Source: Desulfovibrio desulfuricans (lineage in GTDB: Bacteria; Desulfobacterota; Desulfovibrionia; Desulfovibrionales; Desulfovibrionaceae). Taken from it: DNA of 64,000 nucleotides. The notes beneath the pieces were generated by a model that saw only the letters and a program-made list of their open reading frames with translations, ran no database searches and had not been told where the DNA came from. How positions within the stretch are numbered: the first letter of the stretch is position 1; every line of letters starts with the position of its first letter. The stretch is taken from the NCBI GenBank assembly GCA_015062205.1, contig SUVB01000050.1, positions 1-64,000 of the forward strand. The letters are read 5' to 3'. Positions 1 through 11,280 of the stretch are shown in pieces. The position numbers and the translations under genes are program-made.

Positions 1-25
1 AACGCGGCCGCTCCGGGTCGTTTCG

Positions 26-862
26 CTACGGATGATTCTTGAACTTGTCGGCAAGCGCCTGCCGCCCGTCATGACAGGGCGTGCAATTAAGAATGCCCTT
101 GCCCCAGTTGGTTTCCTGCCCCTTGGTCTGGTGGCATTCGCCGCAGTACTTCACGGATTCCTGCTTGGCAAGCATGGCCTTGTAGTCCTTGCCCGCGTCG
201 ATCTTGGCATTGAGGATTTCCACCGCCTTGGCGCACACGTCGGCGGTGAGGCGCCCACATCGCTCGCTGCGCTTCTTGCTGGTGGCCTCCTCCTTATTGG
301 CGTAACACCACTTGGAAACGGAGATATGGCAGAGCACGGCCCCGGACACGTTGCCGGGTATCTCGCCCTTGACGCCCTGGGCCTTGTCGCCGGGGTTGTA
401 GACGGGCAGCTTCGTCTGCTCGTACCAGCGGTACAGGTCGCTGACCATGACGTTGCGTTCCTTGCGGCCGTAGAACAGGGCATAGGCCGCCGCCGCGCCG
501 CCGAGCGCGCCGCAGATGGTGCCCCAGTCGGAGATGCCGCCCTTGAGAAATTCAAACATGGTGAAGGGGAACTGGTTGTACGGCGCGCCGAACTTTTCGC
601 CCATCACGCCCACAATGCCGTAAAACACGCCGTAACCGCAGGCATAGCCCTTGTACCAGTACGCCTCATAGGCCACCTTGGCGCACTCGGCGGGGTCCAG
701 CTTGTGCGGCTTCCAGCCGAAATCGCCGCCGACCTGCTCAAAACGCTTGCCGGGGGCGGCCGTTCCCGCGGCCAGGCTCTCCCCTCCCGTCAATGCGGCC
801 AGACCGCCGCCGACAGCCAGACCGCCAAGCCCGCACAGCAGAGTTCTTCTGTCAAGGTCCAT
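26..862 (-). CDS. Split-Soret cytochrome c homologue, exported
   Basis: The 278-residue protein begins with a twin-Arg stretch (DRRTLLCGLGG) followed by a hydrophobic segment, which looks like a Tat-type signal. Two CxxCH haem-binding motifs lie close together at the C-terminus (CGECH at about 240-244, CTPCH at about 260-264). Further cysteines occur in the N-terminal half (ECAKVAYEAY, YACGYG, TICGAL) and could hold an iron-sulfur cluster. This arrangement matches split-Soret cytochrome c of Desulfovibrio, a periplasmic dihaem protein with an additional Fe-S centre. Its physiological partner is not firmly known. An AGGAGG ribosome-binding site sits just upstream of the ATG. The gene stands alone and is divergent from dnaK. 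The family call is fairly strong; a role in electron transfer is inferred. Confidence 0.82.
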   Translation of the reverse strand: MDLDRRTLLCGLGGLAVGGGLAALTGGESLAAGTAAPGKRFEQVGGDFGWKPHKLDPAECAKVAYEAYWYKGYACGYGVFYGIVGVMGEKFGAPYNQFPFTMFEFLKGGISDWGTICGALGGAAAAYALFYGRKERNVMVSDLYRWYEQTKLPVYNPGDKAQGVKGEIPGNVSGAVLCHISVSKWCYANKEEATSKKRSERCGRLTADVCAKAVEILNAKIDAGKDYKAMLAKQESVKYCGECHQTKGQETNWGKGILNCTPCHDGRQALADKFKNHP

Positions 863-1295
863 ACCATCCTCCTGAAGTCATAGTGAAGCCACAACGTGGC
901 CATGATTCCGTCATTTTTTCCTAGCATCCTCTACAATAAAACACAAGTATATCCGCATAATATTCATATTGCCCATAACAGTTATCAAGAGCGCCTGCAG
1001 CATATGCGGCAGGCCGTCCCGCAACTCGCCGGCGGCAATGGCCATGTCATGCAGCACGGCAGGCGCACTCTCCGGAACCGCGCCGCTGACGCCTGCCCGG
1101 CGAGACAACGCGCCGCCGCAATTTTTTGAATTTTTTTTTACGGTGATACTGGACGAGTACGGAGAAGGACTTACTTATTGTTCGCGTCGCAAACGGGCGC
1201 TGATTTTTCACGCGCTCGCCGCCGCCCGCACTGCCGCGGGCATGACGGCGGTTGATGCGCGATTTCGCGAAGATTCCCTGGAGGAGGATGGCAAT
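863..1295. other. Intergenic region between split-Soret cytochrome and dnaK
   Basis: This 433-base divergent spacer must hold the promoters of both flanking genes. A T-rich tract at 1121-1140 contains TTGAA at 1126-1130, followed by GATACT at 1145-1150. The spacing does not fit a clean sigma-70 or sigma-32 promoter, so no promoter is called. I see no CIRCE inverted repeat. The dnaK reading frame stays open upstream to about 969, but those codons do not resemble DnaK and are treated as leader. Confidence 0.4.
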
Positions 1296-3209
<1,914 letters not shown>

Positions 3210-3257
3210 GTGCGGCCGGCGCGGCTGCCGAACTTGCAACCGCGCGTCGCCTGTACT

Positions 3258-3292
3258 AAAAAAGGTCTGGTTCCCAGAACCGGACCTTTTTT
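3258..3292 (+). terminator. Intrinsic terminator after dnaK
   Basis: A stem GGTCTGGTTC / GAACCGGACC (one G-T wobble) closes a 3-base loop and is followed by a run of six T. It lies about 50 bases after the dnaK stop and before the lipoprotein gene. The A-run on the 5' side means it could also act on the opposite strand. Confidence 0.85.
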
Positions 3293-3341
3293 ATTGCCGC
3301 GGCCTGTTTTGTGGCCGCCGGCACGACAACAGGAATACCCC

Positions 3342-4760
3342 ATGAGCATACTACGCCGCTCCTTCGCCGCGCAGGCGCGGAATGCGCTGCTGCTGGCACT
3401 GCTGGCATGCCTTGCCGCGTGCAGGATGCCCTTCGGCCTCGGGCAGCAGGCCCCCCGGCAGGATCAGCCCAAATCCGCCGCCGCGTCCGGCCCCTGCGTT
3501 GTGCTGGCGCTGCCCTCCTCCGGGCACTATGCCGCCATCGCGGGCAAGATCGGCAAGGGGGCGCGCACGGCACAGTCCGAAATGGCGCTCAACGGCGTCA
3601 AGCTGCGCCTAGAGACCATCAATTCCGAAGCCCCCGACTGGCTGCAGAAGCTGGACGCCCTGCCGCAGGAATGCGCGGTGGTGGGCGGCCCCCTGCAGGG
3701 ACGCCGCTACGCCCAGGCCCGCACTGCGGGCAGCCTTGAAAAACGGGCTTTTTTCGCCTTTGTGCCCTCGCTGGAGCAGGGGGATGAAGGCGCGCGCGCG
3801 TGGCGCTTCTTCCCCAGCCCGCAGGATCAGGTGGACGCCCTGATCGGTTTCGCCACTGACGGCCTGAACATCCGCACCTATGGGGCCTTCTACCCTGCCG
3901 ACGCCTACGGCGCGCGCATGGCGGCACTCATGGAGCAGCGCCTCGCCGCCCGCAATATGGTTCTGCAGAAGGCCTCCTACAATCCGGGAGACCAGACCTC
4001 GTGGAGCGCGGCTGTGGCCCCGCTCATCAATGCGCGGACGCCGGAGGGGGGCACGGCCCCTGTGCCGCAGACCTCGTTTGAGGCACTGTTCCTGCCGGAT
4101 TCGTGGAAAAACATGCAGATGCTGACCACCAGCCTGCTCTACAACGGCGAGGACCGGCTCGTGCTGCTGGGCACCACGCTGTGGGAACAGAGCCTTTCCG
4201 GCAAGTCCGTCGCCCATGCGGAGAAGTACGCGCTGGCCGTTTTCCCCGGCGCGTGGAATCCGGCCCAGGCTCCCAAGCCTCTGCGCGTTCCCGGCACGGA
4301 CTTCTGGACCGCTCTCGGCTACGACTTCGCCCGCTTCGGCGCCTCCATGGCGCTGACCGCCCGCCCGGACAACCGGCAGGTCCTTGCCGCCGCCCAGCGC
4401 GCCTCGCGCATGCTCTGGGGCATGGCCCCCATCTCCTGGGACAGCGCGGGCGTGGCGCACCAAAAGCTCTTTGTGTTCGGGGTGACGCCTTCGGGCATGA
4501 GCCCGGTCAACGCCGCGGAATTCCAGCGGGTTCGTGCGCAGGTGCTGCAGCAGGCCGCCCTGCGCATGCAGGGGCTGCCGCCCCAGGATGCGGAGGGCAA
4601 TGCCCTCGCTGCCCCGGCGGAAGGCGCCGAGACGGGCGCGCCGCAGGCGCAGCCCCTGCAGCAGGCGCATCCGCAGCAGGGGCAAACGCCGAACGCCACG
4701 CCCGTGATGAGCACCACGCCGCGGCCGTCGTACAAATTGAGCCTGCCCTCCTCGCGCTGA
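3342..4760 (+). CDS. LpoA-like / periplasmic-binding-fold lipoprotein
   Basis: A 472-residue predicted lipoprotein: a hydrophobic signal sequence ends in the lipobox LAAC with the acylated Cys at residue 27. The body resembles the leucine-binding (Peripla_BP_6) fold also used by penicillin-binding-protein activators of the LpoA type. Examples are the first strand VVLALPSSGHYAAIAGKIGKG, split here as VVLALPSSGHY and AAIAGKIGKG, and later LYNGEDRLVLLGTTLW. The last 80 or so residues are Gln/Ala/Pro-rich and probably unstructured. The likely role is outer-membrane or periplasmic ligand binding, perhaps activation of peptidoglycan synthesis; this is inferred from fold only. The start is the ATG giving the lipoprotein signal; the longer open frame upstream overlaps the dnaK terminator. 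Confidence 0.75.
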   Translation: MSILRRSFAAQARNALLLALLACLAACRMPFGLGQQAPRQDQPKSAAASGPCVVLALPSSGHYAAIAGKIGKGARTAQSEMALNGVKLRLETINSEAPDWLQKLDALPQECAVVGGPLQGRRYAQARTAGSLEKRAFFAFVPSLEQGDEGARAWRFFPSPQDQVDALIGFATDGLNIRTYGAFYPADAYGARMAALMEQRLAARNMVLQKASYNPGDQTSWSAAVAPLINARTPEGGTAPVPQTSFEALFLPDSWKNMQMLTTSLLYNGEDRLVLLGTTLWEQSLSGKSVAHAEKYALAVFPGAWNPAQAPKPLRVPGTDFWTALGYDFARFGASMALTARPDNRQVLAAAQRASRMLWGMAPISWDSAGVAHQKLFVFGVTPSGMSPVNAAEFQRVRAQVLQQAALRMQGLPPQDAEGNALAAPAEGAETGAPQAQPLQQAHPQQGQTPNATPVMSTTPRPSYKLSLPSSR

Positions 4761-4905
4761 CGCCCGCCGGACCGCTGCGCGGTTTCGGAACGAAACAGGC
4801 CAGGCAGGAACGAGATCTTGCGGCCCTGACCGGACGGGCATGCGCCGCGCGCCGATTCCGTTTTCGGACAGGCCGGTCAACAGTTTTTCCAAGGATTGCA
4901 AGACG

Positions 4906-5202
4906 ATGACAGACACAACCACCATCAGCCGGGAAGAAGTGGCGCATATGGCAACCCTCTCCCGCCTGAGCGTGACGGAAGAGGAACAGGAGCTTTTCGC
5001 CCGCCAGATGGGGGACATCCTGGCCTATATGGATGTGCTTTCCCGCGTGGACACAAGCGCTGTGGAACCGCTGTACAGCCCTGTCCTGCATTCCGGCCGC
5101 CTGCGTGAGGACGGGGCCGCGCAACGCCGCGGGCGGGAAGAGGTGCTGGCCAACGCGCCGGAAGCCGACGGCGAATACTTTATTGTTCCCCGCATCGTAT
5201 AG
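4906..5202 (+). CDS. gatC: Asp-tRNA(Asn)/Glu-tRNA(Gln) amidotransferase subunit C
   Basis: A 98-residue GatC, the small scaffold subunit of the GatCAB enzyme that amidates mischarged Glu-tRNA(Gln) or Asp-tRNA(Asn). The conserved N-terminal helix is present (ISREEVAHMATLSRLSVTEEE), followed by the FARQMGDILAYMDVLSRVDTS segment and a short extended C-terminal arm with the typical LREDGA motif. The chosen ATG at 4906 has an AAGGA about 10 bases upstream; the longer open frame adds residues that do not fit the family. gatA follows 9 bases later, so the two are co-transcribed. gatB is not in the window. Confidence 0.93.
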   Translation: MTDTTTISREEVAHMATLSRLSVTEEEQELFARQMGDILAYMDVLSRVDTSAVEPLYSPVLHSGRLREDGAAQRRGREEVLANAPEADGEYFIVPRIV

Positions 5203-5211
5203 GGCATCATC

Positions 5212-6672
5212 ATGACCGACATCTGCTCCCTTTCATTGACCCGTGCGGCAGAAGCCCTGCAACACAAGGAACTGAGCGCCGTGGAGGCCGTCACGGCCTG
5301 TCTCGCGCGCATCGACGCCACGGAACCGCGCATCGACGCCCTGCTCACCGTGGACAGGGAGGGCGCACTGGCCGCCGCAGCCGCGCTGGACAGGGAAGGC
5401 CCCGACCCGTCACGCCCCCTGTGGGGCGTGCCCGTCACAGTCAAGGACGCCCTTTCCACCAGGGGCCTGCGCACCACCGCCGCCTCCCGCATTCTGGAAA
5501 ACTACGTGCCGTATTACGACGCCTTTGCCGTGCAGCGGCTGCGTGAGGCCGGAGCCGTCATTCTGGGCAAGGCCAACATGGATGAATTCGCCATGGGCTC
5601 CACCACGGAGAACTCCGCTTACAAAACCACCCGCAATCCCCGCGATGTCCGCAAGGCCCCCGGCGGCTCCAGCGGCGGCTCGGCGGCCTCCGTCACGGCC
5701 GGGCAGTGCTTCGCCTCGCTGGGTACGGATACCGGCGGCTCCATCCGTCAGCCGGCGGCCCTGTGCGGCTGCGTGGGTCTCAAACCCACCTACGGGCGCG
5801 TGTCGCGCTACGGCGTCATCGCCTACGGCTCGTCCCTGGACCAGGTGGGCCCGCTGGCGCGCTCGGTGGAGGACTGCGCCCGCATGCTCTCCGTCATCGC
5901 CGGGCACGACCCGCGCGACGCCACCAGCGATCCGCGCCCGGCGGAAAACTATGCCGCTGCACTGGGGCACAGGCCCCTCAAGGGCGCGCGCCTCGGCATT
6001 CCCAAAGAATTTTTCGGCGAGGGGCTGGCCCCCGAAGTGCGGGACGCCTGCCGCGCGGCCATGGACGCGGCCGCCGCACAGGGCGCGGAACTGGTGGATG
6101 TGAACCTGCCGCACACGGACGCGGCCATCGCCACCTACTACATCATCGCCATGGCCGAGGCCAGTTCCAACCTGGCCCGCTATGACGGCGTGCGCTACGG
6201 CCGCCGCGCCGAGGGCATCGGCAATCTTGAGGAACTCTACGTGCGCTCGCGCTCCGAGGGCTTCGGGCAGGAGGTGAAGCGCCGCATCATGCTGGGGGCC
6301 TACGTGCTCTCTTCCGGCTATTACGACGCCTACTACCGCAAGGCCGCGCAGGTACGCCGCCTCATCCGCGATGAATATCTCGCCGCGCTCGCGCGCTGCG
6401 ACGCCCTGTGGGCTCCGGTTTCGCCCGTCACGGCCTGGAATCTGGGCAGCCACGCGGATGATCCGCTGCAGATGTACCTCATGGACGCCTACACCCTGTC
6501 GCTCAACCTGGCGGGCCTGCCCGGCCTGTCCATGCCCGTGGGCACGGGCGCGGAAAGCGGACTCCCCGTCGGCATGCAGCTCATCGGCAAGGCCTTTGCG
6601 GAAGCGGATATGCTCGCCCTCGGGCATGCGCTGGAGCGGATTCTGCCGCCCCTCGCCGCGCCCGCGCTGTAG
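5212..6672 (+). CDS. gatA: Asp-tRNA(Asn)/Glu-tRNA(Gln) amidotransferase subunit A
   Basis: A 486-residue amidase-signature enzyme that hydrolyses glutamine to supply ammonia for tRNA-dependent amidation. The Gly/Ser-rich amidase signature ([13 protein letters not shown], with [12 protein letters not shown] just after) carries the Ser-cisSer-Lys catalytic triad; the catalytic Lys is in VTVKDALST near residue 80. Length and N-terminus match GatA. It follows gatC by 9 bases. It converges with the LarC1-like gene across a shared terminator region (6720-6749). Confidence 0.96.
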   Translation: MTDICSLSLTRAAEALQHKELSAVEAVTACLARIDATEPRIDALLTVDREGALAAAAALDREGPDPSRPLWGVPVTVKDALSTRGLRTTAASRILENYVPYYDAFAVQRLREAGAVILGKANMDEFAMGSTTENSAYKTTRNPRDVRKAPGGSSGGSAASVTAGQCFASLGTDTGGSIRQPAALCGCVGLKPTYGRVSRYGVIAYGSSLDQVGPLARSVEDCARMLSVIAGHDPRDATSDPRPAENYAAALGHRPLKGARLGIPKEFFGEGLAPEVRDACRAAMDAAAAQGAELVDVNLPHTDAAIATYYIIAMAEASSNLARYDGVRYGRRAEGIGNLEELYVRSRSEGFGQEVKRRIMLGAYVLSSGYYDAYYRKAAQVRRLIRDEYLAALARCDALWAPVSPVTAWNLGSHADDPLQMYLMDAYTLSLNLAGLPGLSMPVGTGAESGLPVGMQLIGKAFAEADMLALGHALERILPPLAAPAL

Positions 6673-6719
6673 CGCGCGCCCGGACATTCCGTCTGTAAAA
6701 ACCGTACCCGGCGGCACGC

Positions 6720-6749
6720 AAAAAGGCGGCTGTTGTTGCAACAGCCGCC
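6720..6749 (-). terminator. Intrinsic terminator between convergent gatA and larC1-like gene
   Basis: A perfect 11-bp stem GGCGGCTGTTG / CAACAGCCGCC with a 3-base loop. On the minus strand it is followed by five T, so it mainly serves the minus-strand gene ending at 6776. It may also stop gatA transcription, although the plus-strand tail (CTTGCTTG) is weak. Confidence 0.85.
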
Positions 6750-6775
6750 CTTGCTTGTGGCCGCGCTACCCCGCG

Positions 6776-7678
6776 TCAGGCGGATTCGCCCTCAATGCGG
6801 CCCAGCGCGAACAGCGCGCCGTTGGGCACACCGGGAAATTCGCGGCTGCCGTACACCAGCGCCTGCCGTTCCACGCGCATGCACGGCCACGGGCCGAATT
6901 CCGCTTCCAGCGCGCGCAGCAGTGCCATAGCCGTGGGCGTGACGGTTTCCCCCTCCACAGGGAAGGGGCGCACGGGCACGCCCTCCAGCAGTTCCAGCAC
7001 GGCGGGCGCGGGCAGGGGAATGACGCCGTGCGCGCAGGCGATGCCGCCGTCCGCCAGCGGCACGGGGCTGACCACAAGCTGCGCCGGGGCCAGCTGCGCA
7101 AACAACTCGCAGGTCAGGCAGATATCCAGAATGCTGTCCAGCGCGCCGACCTCGTGAAAATGCACATCCTCAGGCGCAATGCCGTGTACTGCGCCTTCGG
7201 CCCGCGCCAGCAGGGCAAAGGTCTCCCCGGAGAGCCTCTTGCCTTCCGCGCTCATGCCGCTCTGCCCGATGATGGTCATGATGTCCGCCAGCGTGCGGTG
7301 CGCGTGCTGGTGCGGCAGCGTCACCTCGGCATGCCAGCCGGTCACGTGCGCCACTTTCTTGCGCACCAGCCGCACGCTGCCCGCCAGCTCGGGCATGACG
7401 GCGGCCAGCTGCTCCTCAGGGACCGGCCCCGCGAGGCCGGTCAGACGCAGCAGCCCGGCGAGAAACATGTCTCCCGCAAGGCCGGAATGCAGACGGATGG
7501 TCAGGACGCGCCGCGCCGCCCTGTCCGCCGCAGACCGGACGCACGCGCCGGCAGCCCGGGGAAGTGGGCTGTTCGGCCCGTGGCTGTGCCCGTGCGCGTC
7601 GTGTTCATGCGCGTCGTGTTCATGCGCGTTGTGGTCGTGTGTGCTGTGCGTGTGTCCGGCAGGATGTTCCTTGCTCAT
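6776..7678 (-). CDS. LarC1-like nickel-insertion protein, His-rich, lacking LarC2 domain
   Basis: A 300-residue protein related to LarC, the enzyme that inserts nickel into the pincer cofactor of lactate racemase. Family hallmarks are HSGLAGDMFLAGLL (usual form FSGxxGDM), LPHQHAHRTLADI, DVHFHEVGALDSILDI, SPVPLADGGIACAHG and the TPTAMALL segment. The match stops at the end of the LarC1 half: the CTP-binding LarC2 half is absent and only about 100 bases separate the stop from gatA. Residues 5-33 carry about twelve His in HxH-type repeats (for example HDAHEHDAHGHSHG), suggesting nickel or zinc binding. The ATG at 7678 is chosen because upstream codons look non-coding; the ribosome-binding site is weak. 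No larA, larB or larE is in the window. Metal handling is inferred. Confidence 0.75.
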   Translation of the reverse strand: MSKEHPAGHTHSTHDHNAHEHDAHEHDAHGHSHGPNSPLPRAAGACVRSAADRAARRVLTIRLHSGLAGDMFLAGLLRLTGLAGPVPEEQLAAVMPELAGSVRLVRKKVAHVTGWHAEVTLPHQHAHRTLADIMTIIGQSGMSAEGKRLSGETFALLARAEGAVHGIAPEDVHFHEVGALDSILDICLTCELFAQLAPAQLVVSPVPLADGGIACAHGVIPLPAPAVLELLEGVPVRPFPVEGETVTPTAMALLRALEAEFGPWPCMRVERQALVYGSREFPGVPNGALFALGRIEGESA

Positions 7679-7873
7679 GTTCCCGCAGCGCCTTGCTTTT
7701 GATGTTTGCCGGGCAATGCTTGCCCCCCGCACGCAGGATGCGCCGGGACCGTTGCAGGCTAGCCTGCCCGCGCCCGGCAGGCCAGACAAATTTCTCCTAA
7801 ATTCTTGCCCGATTCTCCTGATTTTCAGGACGGCACGCCATGCGTGAACAGCATCGAAGCAATCCAAAATACC

Positions 7874-7906
7874 GCGCCCGTCAGCGACAGACCGGCTGAC
7901 GGGCGC
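7874..7906. repeat. Inverted repeat downstream of pgk
   Basis: A perfect 12-bp inverted repeat GCGCCCGTCAGC / GCTGACGGGCGC around a 9-base loop, lying about 70 bases after the pgk stop. A second stem (GTTCCGG at 7925-7931 with CCGGAAC at 7947-7953) lies between it and pgk. On the minus strand the sequence after the first repeat is only moderately T-rich (GGTATTTTGG). A weak terminator for the pgk transcript is the likeliest role. Confidence 0.5.
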
Positions 7907-7976
7907 AGCAGTGGCGGGAATCGCGTTCCGGCGGATGCCGCCGCTGCCGGAACGAACGATTTCTCAAAAAAACGCT

Positions 7977-9146
7977 CTACCCGCGGGCCTCCAGCGCCGC
8001 CACGGAGGGCAGCACCTTGCCTTCCAGCAGTTCCAGCGACGCGCCGCCGCCGGTGGAGATATAGCCCATCTTGTCGGCCAGACCGTATTTTTCCACAGCG
8101 GCCACAGAGTCGCCGCCGCCCACGACCACAAAGGCCGAAGACCTGGCGAGGTATTGCGCCAGTTCCAGCGTGCCCTTGCCGAAGGGCTCGGTCTCAAACG
8201 CCCCCACGGGGCCGTTCCAGACCACAGTGGCGGCCCCGTCCAGCAGTTTTTCATACCGGGCCAGGGTGTCCGGGCCGATGTCAAGGATCATCCGGTCGGC
8301 GGGCACATTGTCCACGCCGCAGACAGTAGCCGTCTGGCCGGGGGCCAGCTCGGGCGCGACCACCACGTCCGTGGGCAGGGGCATCTGCCTGCCCAGTTTG
8401 GCGGCCAGTTCCAGAATGCGTTTGGCGTCGGGAATCAGCTCCTCCTCGCAGAGGGATTTGCCCACCTTGTGCCCCGTGGCGGCCAAAAACGTGTTGGCAA
8501 TGCCGCCGCCCACAATGAGCGTGTCCACCTTTTGCAGCAGATTTTCCAGCAGGCCCAGCTTGGTGGACACCTTGGAGCCGCCGATGATGGCCGCCAGCGG
8601 GCGGGCCGGGTTGTCCAGCACCTTGCCGAAGGCGGTGAGCTCCGCCTGCAGCAGCGGCCCGGCGCAGGCCGTTTTGGCGGCGCGCACGGCCCCTTCCGTG
8701 GAGGAATGGGCGCGGTGCGCCGCGCCGAAGGCGTCCATCACATAGACGTCGCCCAGGGCCGCCAGCTGCGCGGCCAACTCGGGATTATTCTTCTTCTCGC
8801 CCTTGAGGAAGCGCACGTTCTCCAGCAGCGTTACCGTGCCGGGCATGGCCTTGGCGTCCTCCAGCGTGCGGGCCAAGGTCACGGGCTTGCCCAGCAGTTC
8901 GGCCAGATGCTCGGCCACGGGTTTGAGCGAGAACTGTTCCTCGAACTGGCCCTCCGTGGGACGGCCCAGATGCGAGATGAGCACCACGCCCGCGCCCTTT
9001 TCCAGCGCCGTCCTGATTGTGGGCAGGGCCGCGCGGGCGCGTTTGTCGTTGGTGATGCGGCCTTCCTTCATGGGCACGTTGAGATCCTCGCGGATAACCA
9101 CGGTCTTGCCCTGCAAATCCAGATCCTGCATTTTCCTGATAGCCAT
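7977..9146 (-). CDS. pgk: Phosphoglycerate kinase
   Basis: Cytoplasmic glycolytic/gluconeogenic enzyme that interconverts 1,3-bisphosphoglycerate + ADP and 3-phosphoglycerate + ATP. The 389 residues contain the signature [20 protein letters not shown], the substrate-binding SHLGRPTE, the [10 protein letters not shown] hinge strand and the C-terminal [13 protein letters not shown] nucleotide loop. It is the last housekeeping gene of the rpe-tkt-pgk run, starting 37 bases after tkt. Length and all motifs are normal. Confidence 0.97.
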   Translation of the reverse strand: MAIRKMQDLDLQGKTVVIREDLNVPMKEGRITNDKRARAALPTIRTALEKGAGVVLISHLGRPTEGQFEEQFSLKPVAEHLAELLGKPVTLARTLEDAKAMPGTVTLLENVRFLKGEKKNNPELAAQLAALGDVYVMDAFGAAHRAHSSTEGAVRAAKTACAGPLLQAELTAFGKVLDNPARPLAAIIGGSKVSTKLGLLENLLQKVDTLIVGGGIANTFLAATGHKVGKSLCEEELIPDAKRILELAAKLGRQMPLPTDVVVAPELAPGQTATVCGVDNVPADRMILDIGPDTLARYEKLLDGAATVVWNGPVGAFETEPFGKGTLELAQYLARSSAFVVVGGGDSVAAVEKYGLADKMGYISTGGGASLELLEGKVLPSVAALEARG

Positions 9147-9183
9147 GACAGCTCCTCTCTGTTTGCGTCAGCCCCGGCACAGG

Positions 9184-11190
9184 CTACCTGTTCGTCCCGC
9201 CGATAACCTGTTCCGCCAGTTCCAGCACATGCGGCACGGTGAAGCCGAATTTTTCAAAGACCACCTTGCCCGGCGCGGACGCGCCGAAGCTCTCCATACC
9301 CAGCACCGCACCGTCCAGCCCCACATACTTGCGCCACCAGTCCGCGGCGGAAGCTTCAATGGCGACGCGCGCGCGCACGGCACGGGGCAGCACGCGCTCC
9401 CGCCATGCCGCATCCTGCGCGTCAAAAACCTCCGCGCAGGGCATGGAGACCACGCGCGCCCGGCGGCCCCGCTGTGCGAGCGCCTCCGCCGCGTCCAGCG
9501 CCAGCCCCACTTCAGAACCGGTAGCGATGAGAATGATGTCCGGCGTGCCCTCGCACTCGCGCAGCACATAGCCGCCGCGCGCAATGTCCGTCACCTGCTG
9601 CGGACTGCGGGGGCAGAAGACGGTTTTCTGGCGCGAGAGGGAAAGGGCGGTGGGCGTTGCGGCGCTCTCCAGCGCGCAGCGCCAGGCAACGGCGGTTTCC
9701 ACCGCGTCGCAGGGCCGCCAGACGTGCAGGCCCGGCGTGAGGCGCAGCATGCCGAGCTGCTCCACGGGCTGATGCGTGGGGCCGTCCTCGCCCACGCCGA
9801 TGGAGTCGTGCGTCAGCACCCACACGGCCCGCACCCGCATGAGGGCCGCCAGCCGCAGCGCGTTCTTGGCCTGGTCCGCAAAGGAAAGGAAGGTGCCCGC
9901 ATACGGGATGAAACCACCGTGCAGGGCCAGCCCGTTCATGACGGCGCTCATGCCGAACTCGCGCACACCGTAGGAAACATAGTTGCCCGCGCCGGTCTTG
10001 AGGTCCAGCGGCTGCGAAGCGGCGACGAGCGTGCCCACGGAGCCGGTCAGGTCAGCCGAGCCGCCCACGAGTTCGGGCAGATGCGGCACAAGGCATTCCA
10101 GCGCCTTTCTGGAGGCCACGCGCGTGGCCAGGCTCTCGCCCGCGTTTACGGCCGCTTCCACCATGTTTCCGGCGACGGCGGCCCAGTTGTCCGGCAAGTC
10201 GCCGCGCATGCGCCGCGCGAACTCTGCGGCCATGTCGGGATGGGCGACGGCGTAGGCGTCAAAGGTCTTCTGCCAGGCGGCTTCGGCGGCCTGCCCCTGT
10301 TCGCGCGCATCCCAGGCGGCGCGGATGTCCGCCGGGACGCTGAAGGGCGGCTCCTTCCAGTCCAGCGCAGCGCGCGTGGCGCTGATGCCGTCGTCGCCCA
10401 GCGGCGCGCCGTGGCAGGAAGAGCTGTCCGCCTTGGGTGAGCCAAAGCCGATGTGCGTGCGGCAGATGATCAGGCCGGGACGGCCGGTATCGGCCACGGC
10501 CTCGGCCAGGGCCGCATCCAGCGCGGCCGCGTCGTGCCCGTCCACGGGGCCGATGACCTGCCAGCCGTAGGCGCGGAAACGGGCGGCCACATCCTCGGTG
10601 AACCAGCCGTCTATCCTGCCGTCAATGGATATGCCGTTGGCGTCATACAGGGCGTTGAGCTTGCCCAGTCCCCATGTGCCCGCCAGCGAGCAGGCCTCGT
10701 GCGAGACGCCCTCCATAAGGCAGCCGTCACCCAGAAAAACCCAAGTGCGGTGATCCACAATGCGGTGTTCCGGCGTGTTGTAGCGCGCGGCCAGCATGCG
10801 TTCGGCCAGGGCCATGCCCACGGCCGAGGCTATGCCCTGCCCCAGCGGCCCGGTGGTCATCTCGATGCCGAGGTCGGGATCGCGCTCGGGATGCCCCGCG
10901 GTTCTGGCCCCCCACTGGCGGAAATTGCGCAGTTCCTCCACAGGCAGATTGTAGCCCGTGAGGTGCAGCAGCGCATAGAGCAGCATGGAGGCATGGCCGT
11001 TGGAGAGCACAAAGCGGTCGCGGTCCGCCCAGCGGGGATTGGCGGGATTGTGCTTCAGCACATGCCGCCAGAGGGCTTCGGCCATGTCGGCCATGCCCAG
11101 GGGCGCGCCGGGATGGCCGGATTTGGCTTTTTCGACGGCGTCCATGGCAAGGGCGCGGATGGCATTGGCGCACTGTCGGCGGGTGGGCAT
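9184..11190 (-). CDS. tkt: Transketolase
   Basis: A 668-residue thiamine-diphosphate enzyme moving two-carbon units between sugar phosphates in the non-oxidative pentose phosphate pathway. The N-terminus ([20 protein letters not shown]), the ThDP motif [13 protein letters not shown] followed by DANGISIDG, and the catalytic-site GEDGPTHQP segment are all visible. It sits between rpe and pgk on the same strand with short gaps (90 and 37 bases), consistent with one carbon-metabolism unit downstream of pheT. Confidence 0.97.
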   Translation of the reverse strand: MPTRRQCANAIRALAMDAVEKAKSGHPGAPLGMADMAEALWRHVLKHNPANPRWADRDRFVLSNGHASMLLYALLHLTGYNLPVEELRNFRQWGARTAGHPERDPDLGIEMTTGPLGQGIASAVGMALAERMLAARYNTPEHRIVDHRTWVFLGDGCLMEGVSHEACSLAGTWGLGKLNALYDANGISIDGRIDGWFTEDVAARFRAYGWQVIGPVDGHDAAALDAALAEAVADTGRPGLIICRTHIGFGSPKADSSSCHGAPLGDDGISATRAALDWKEPPFSVPADIRAAWDAREQGQAAEAAWQKTFDAYAVAHPDMAAEFARRMRGDLPDNWAAVAGNMVEAAVNAGESLATRVASRKALECLVPHLPELVGGSADLTGSVGTLVAASQPLDLKTGAGNYVSYGVREFGMSAVMNGLALHGGFIPYAGTFLSFADQAKNALRLAALMRVRAVWVLTHDSIGVGEDGPTHQPVEQLGMLRLTPGLHVWRPCDAVETAVAWRCALESAATPTALSLSRQKTVFCPRSPQQVTDIARGGYVLRECEGTPDIILIATGSEVGLALDAAEALAQRGRRARVVSMPCAEVFDAQDAAWRERVLPRAVRARVAIEASAADWWRKYVGLDGAVLGMESFGASAPGKVVFEKFGFTVPHVLELAEQVIGGTNR

Positions 11191-11280
11191 GATGGTTCCC
11201 TCTGTGTGAGCGGTTGCGGGTGATTACTGCGCGTCAACGGGCACAGGCAACGCCGTGCCGGGGCTGCGCGACAAAAAACT

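Noticed and set aside
969..1295. N-terminal extension of dnaK
   Set aside because: The ATG at 1296 has a strong ribosome-binding site and gives the canonical DnaK N-terminus.
863..1295. CIRCE element upstream of dnaK
   Set aside because: No TTAGCACTC-N9-GAGTGCTAA inverted repeat was found in the spacer.
6673..6776. Frameshifted LarC2 continuation of the LarC1-like gene
   Set aside because: Only about 100 bases remain before gatA, and they hold the terminator; there is no space for a second domain.
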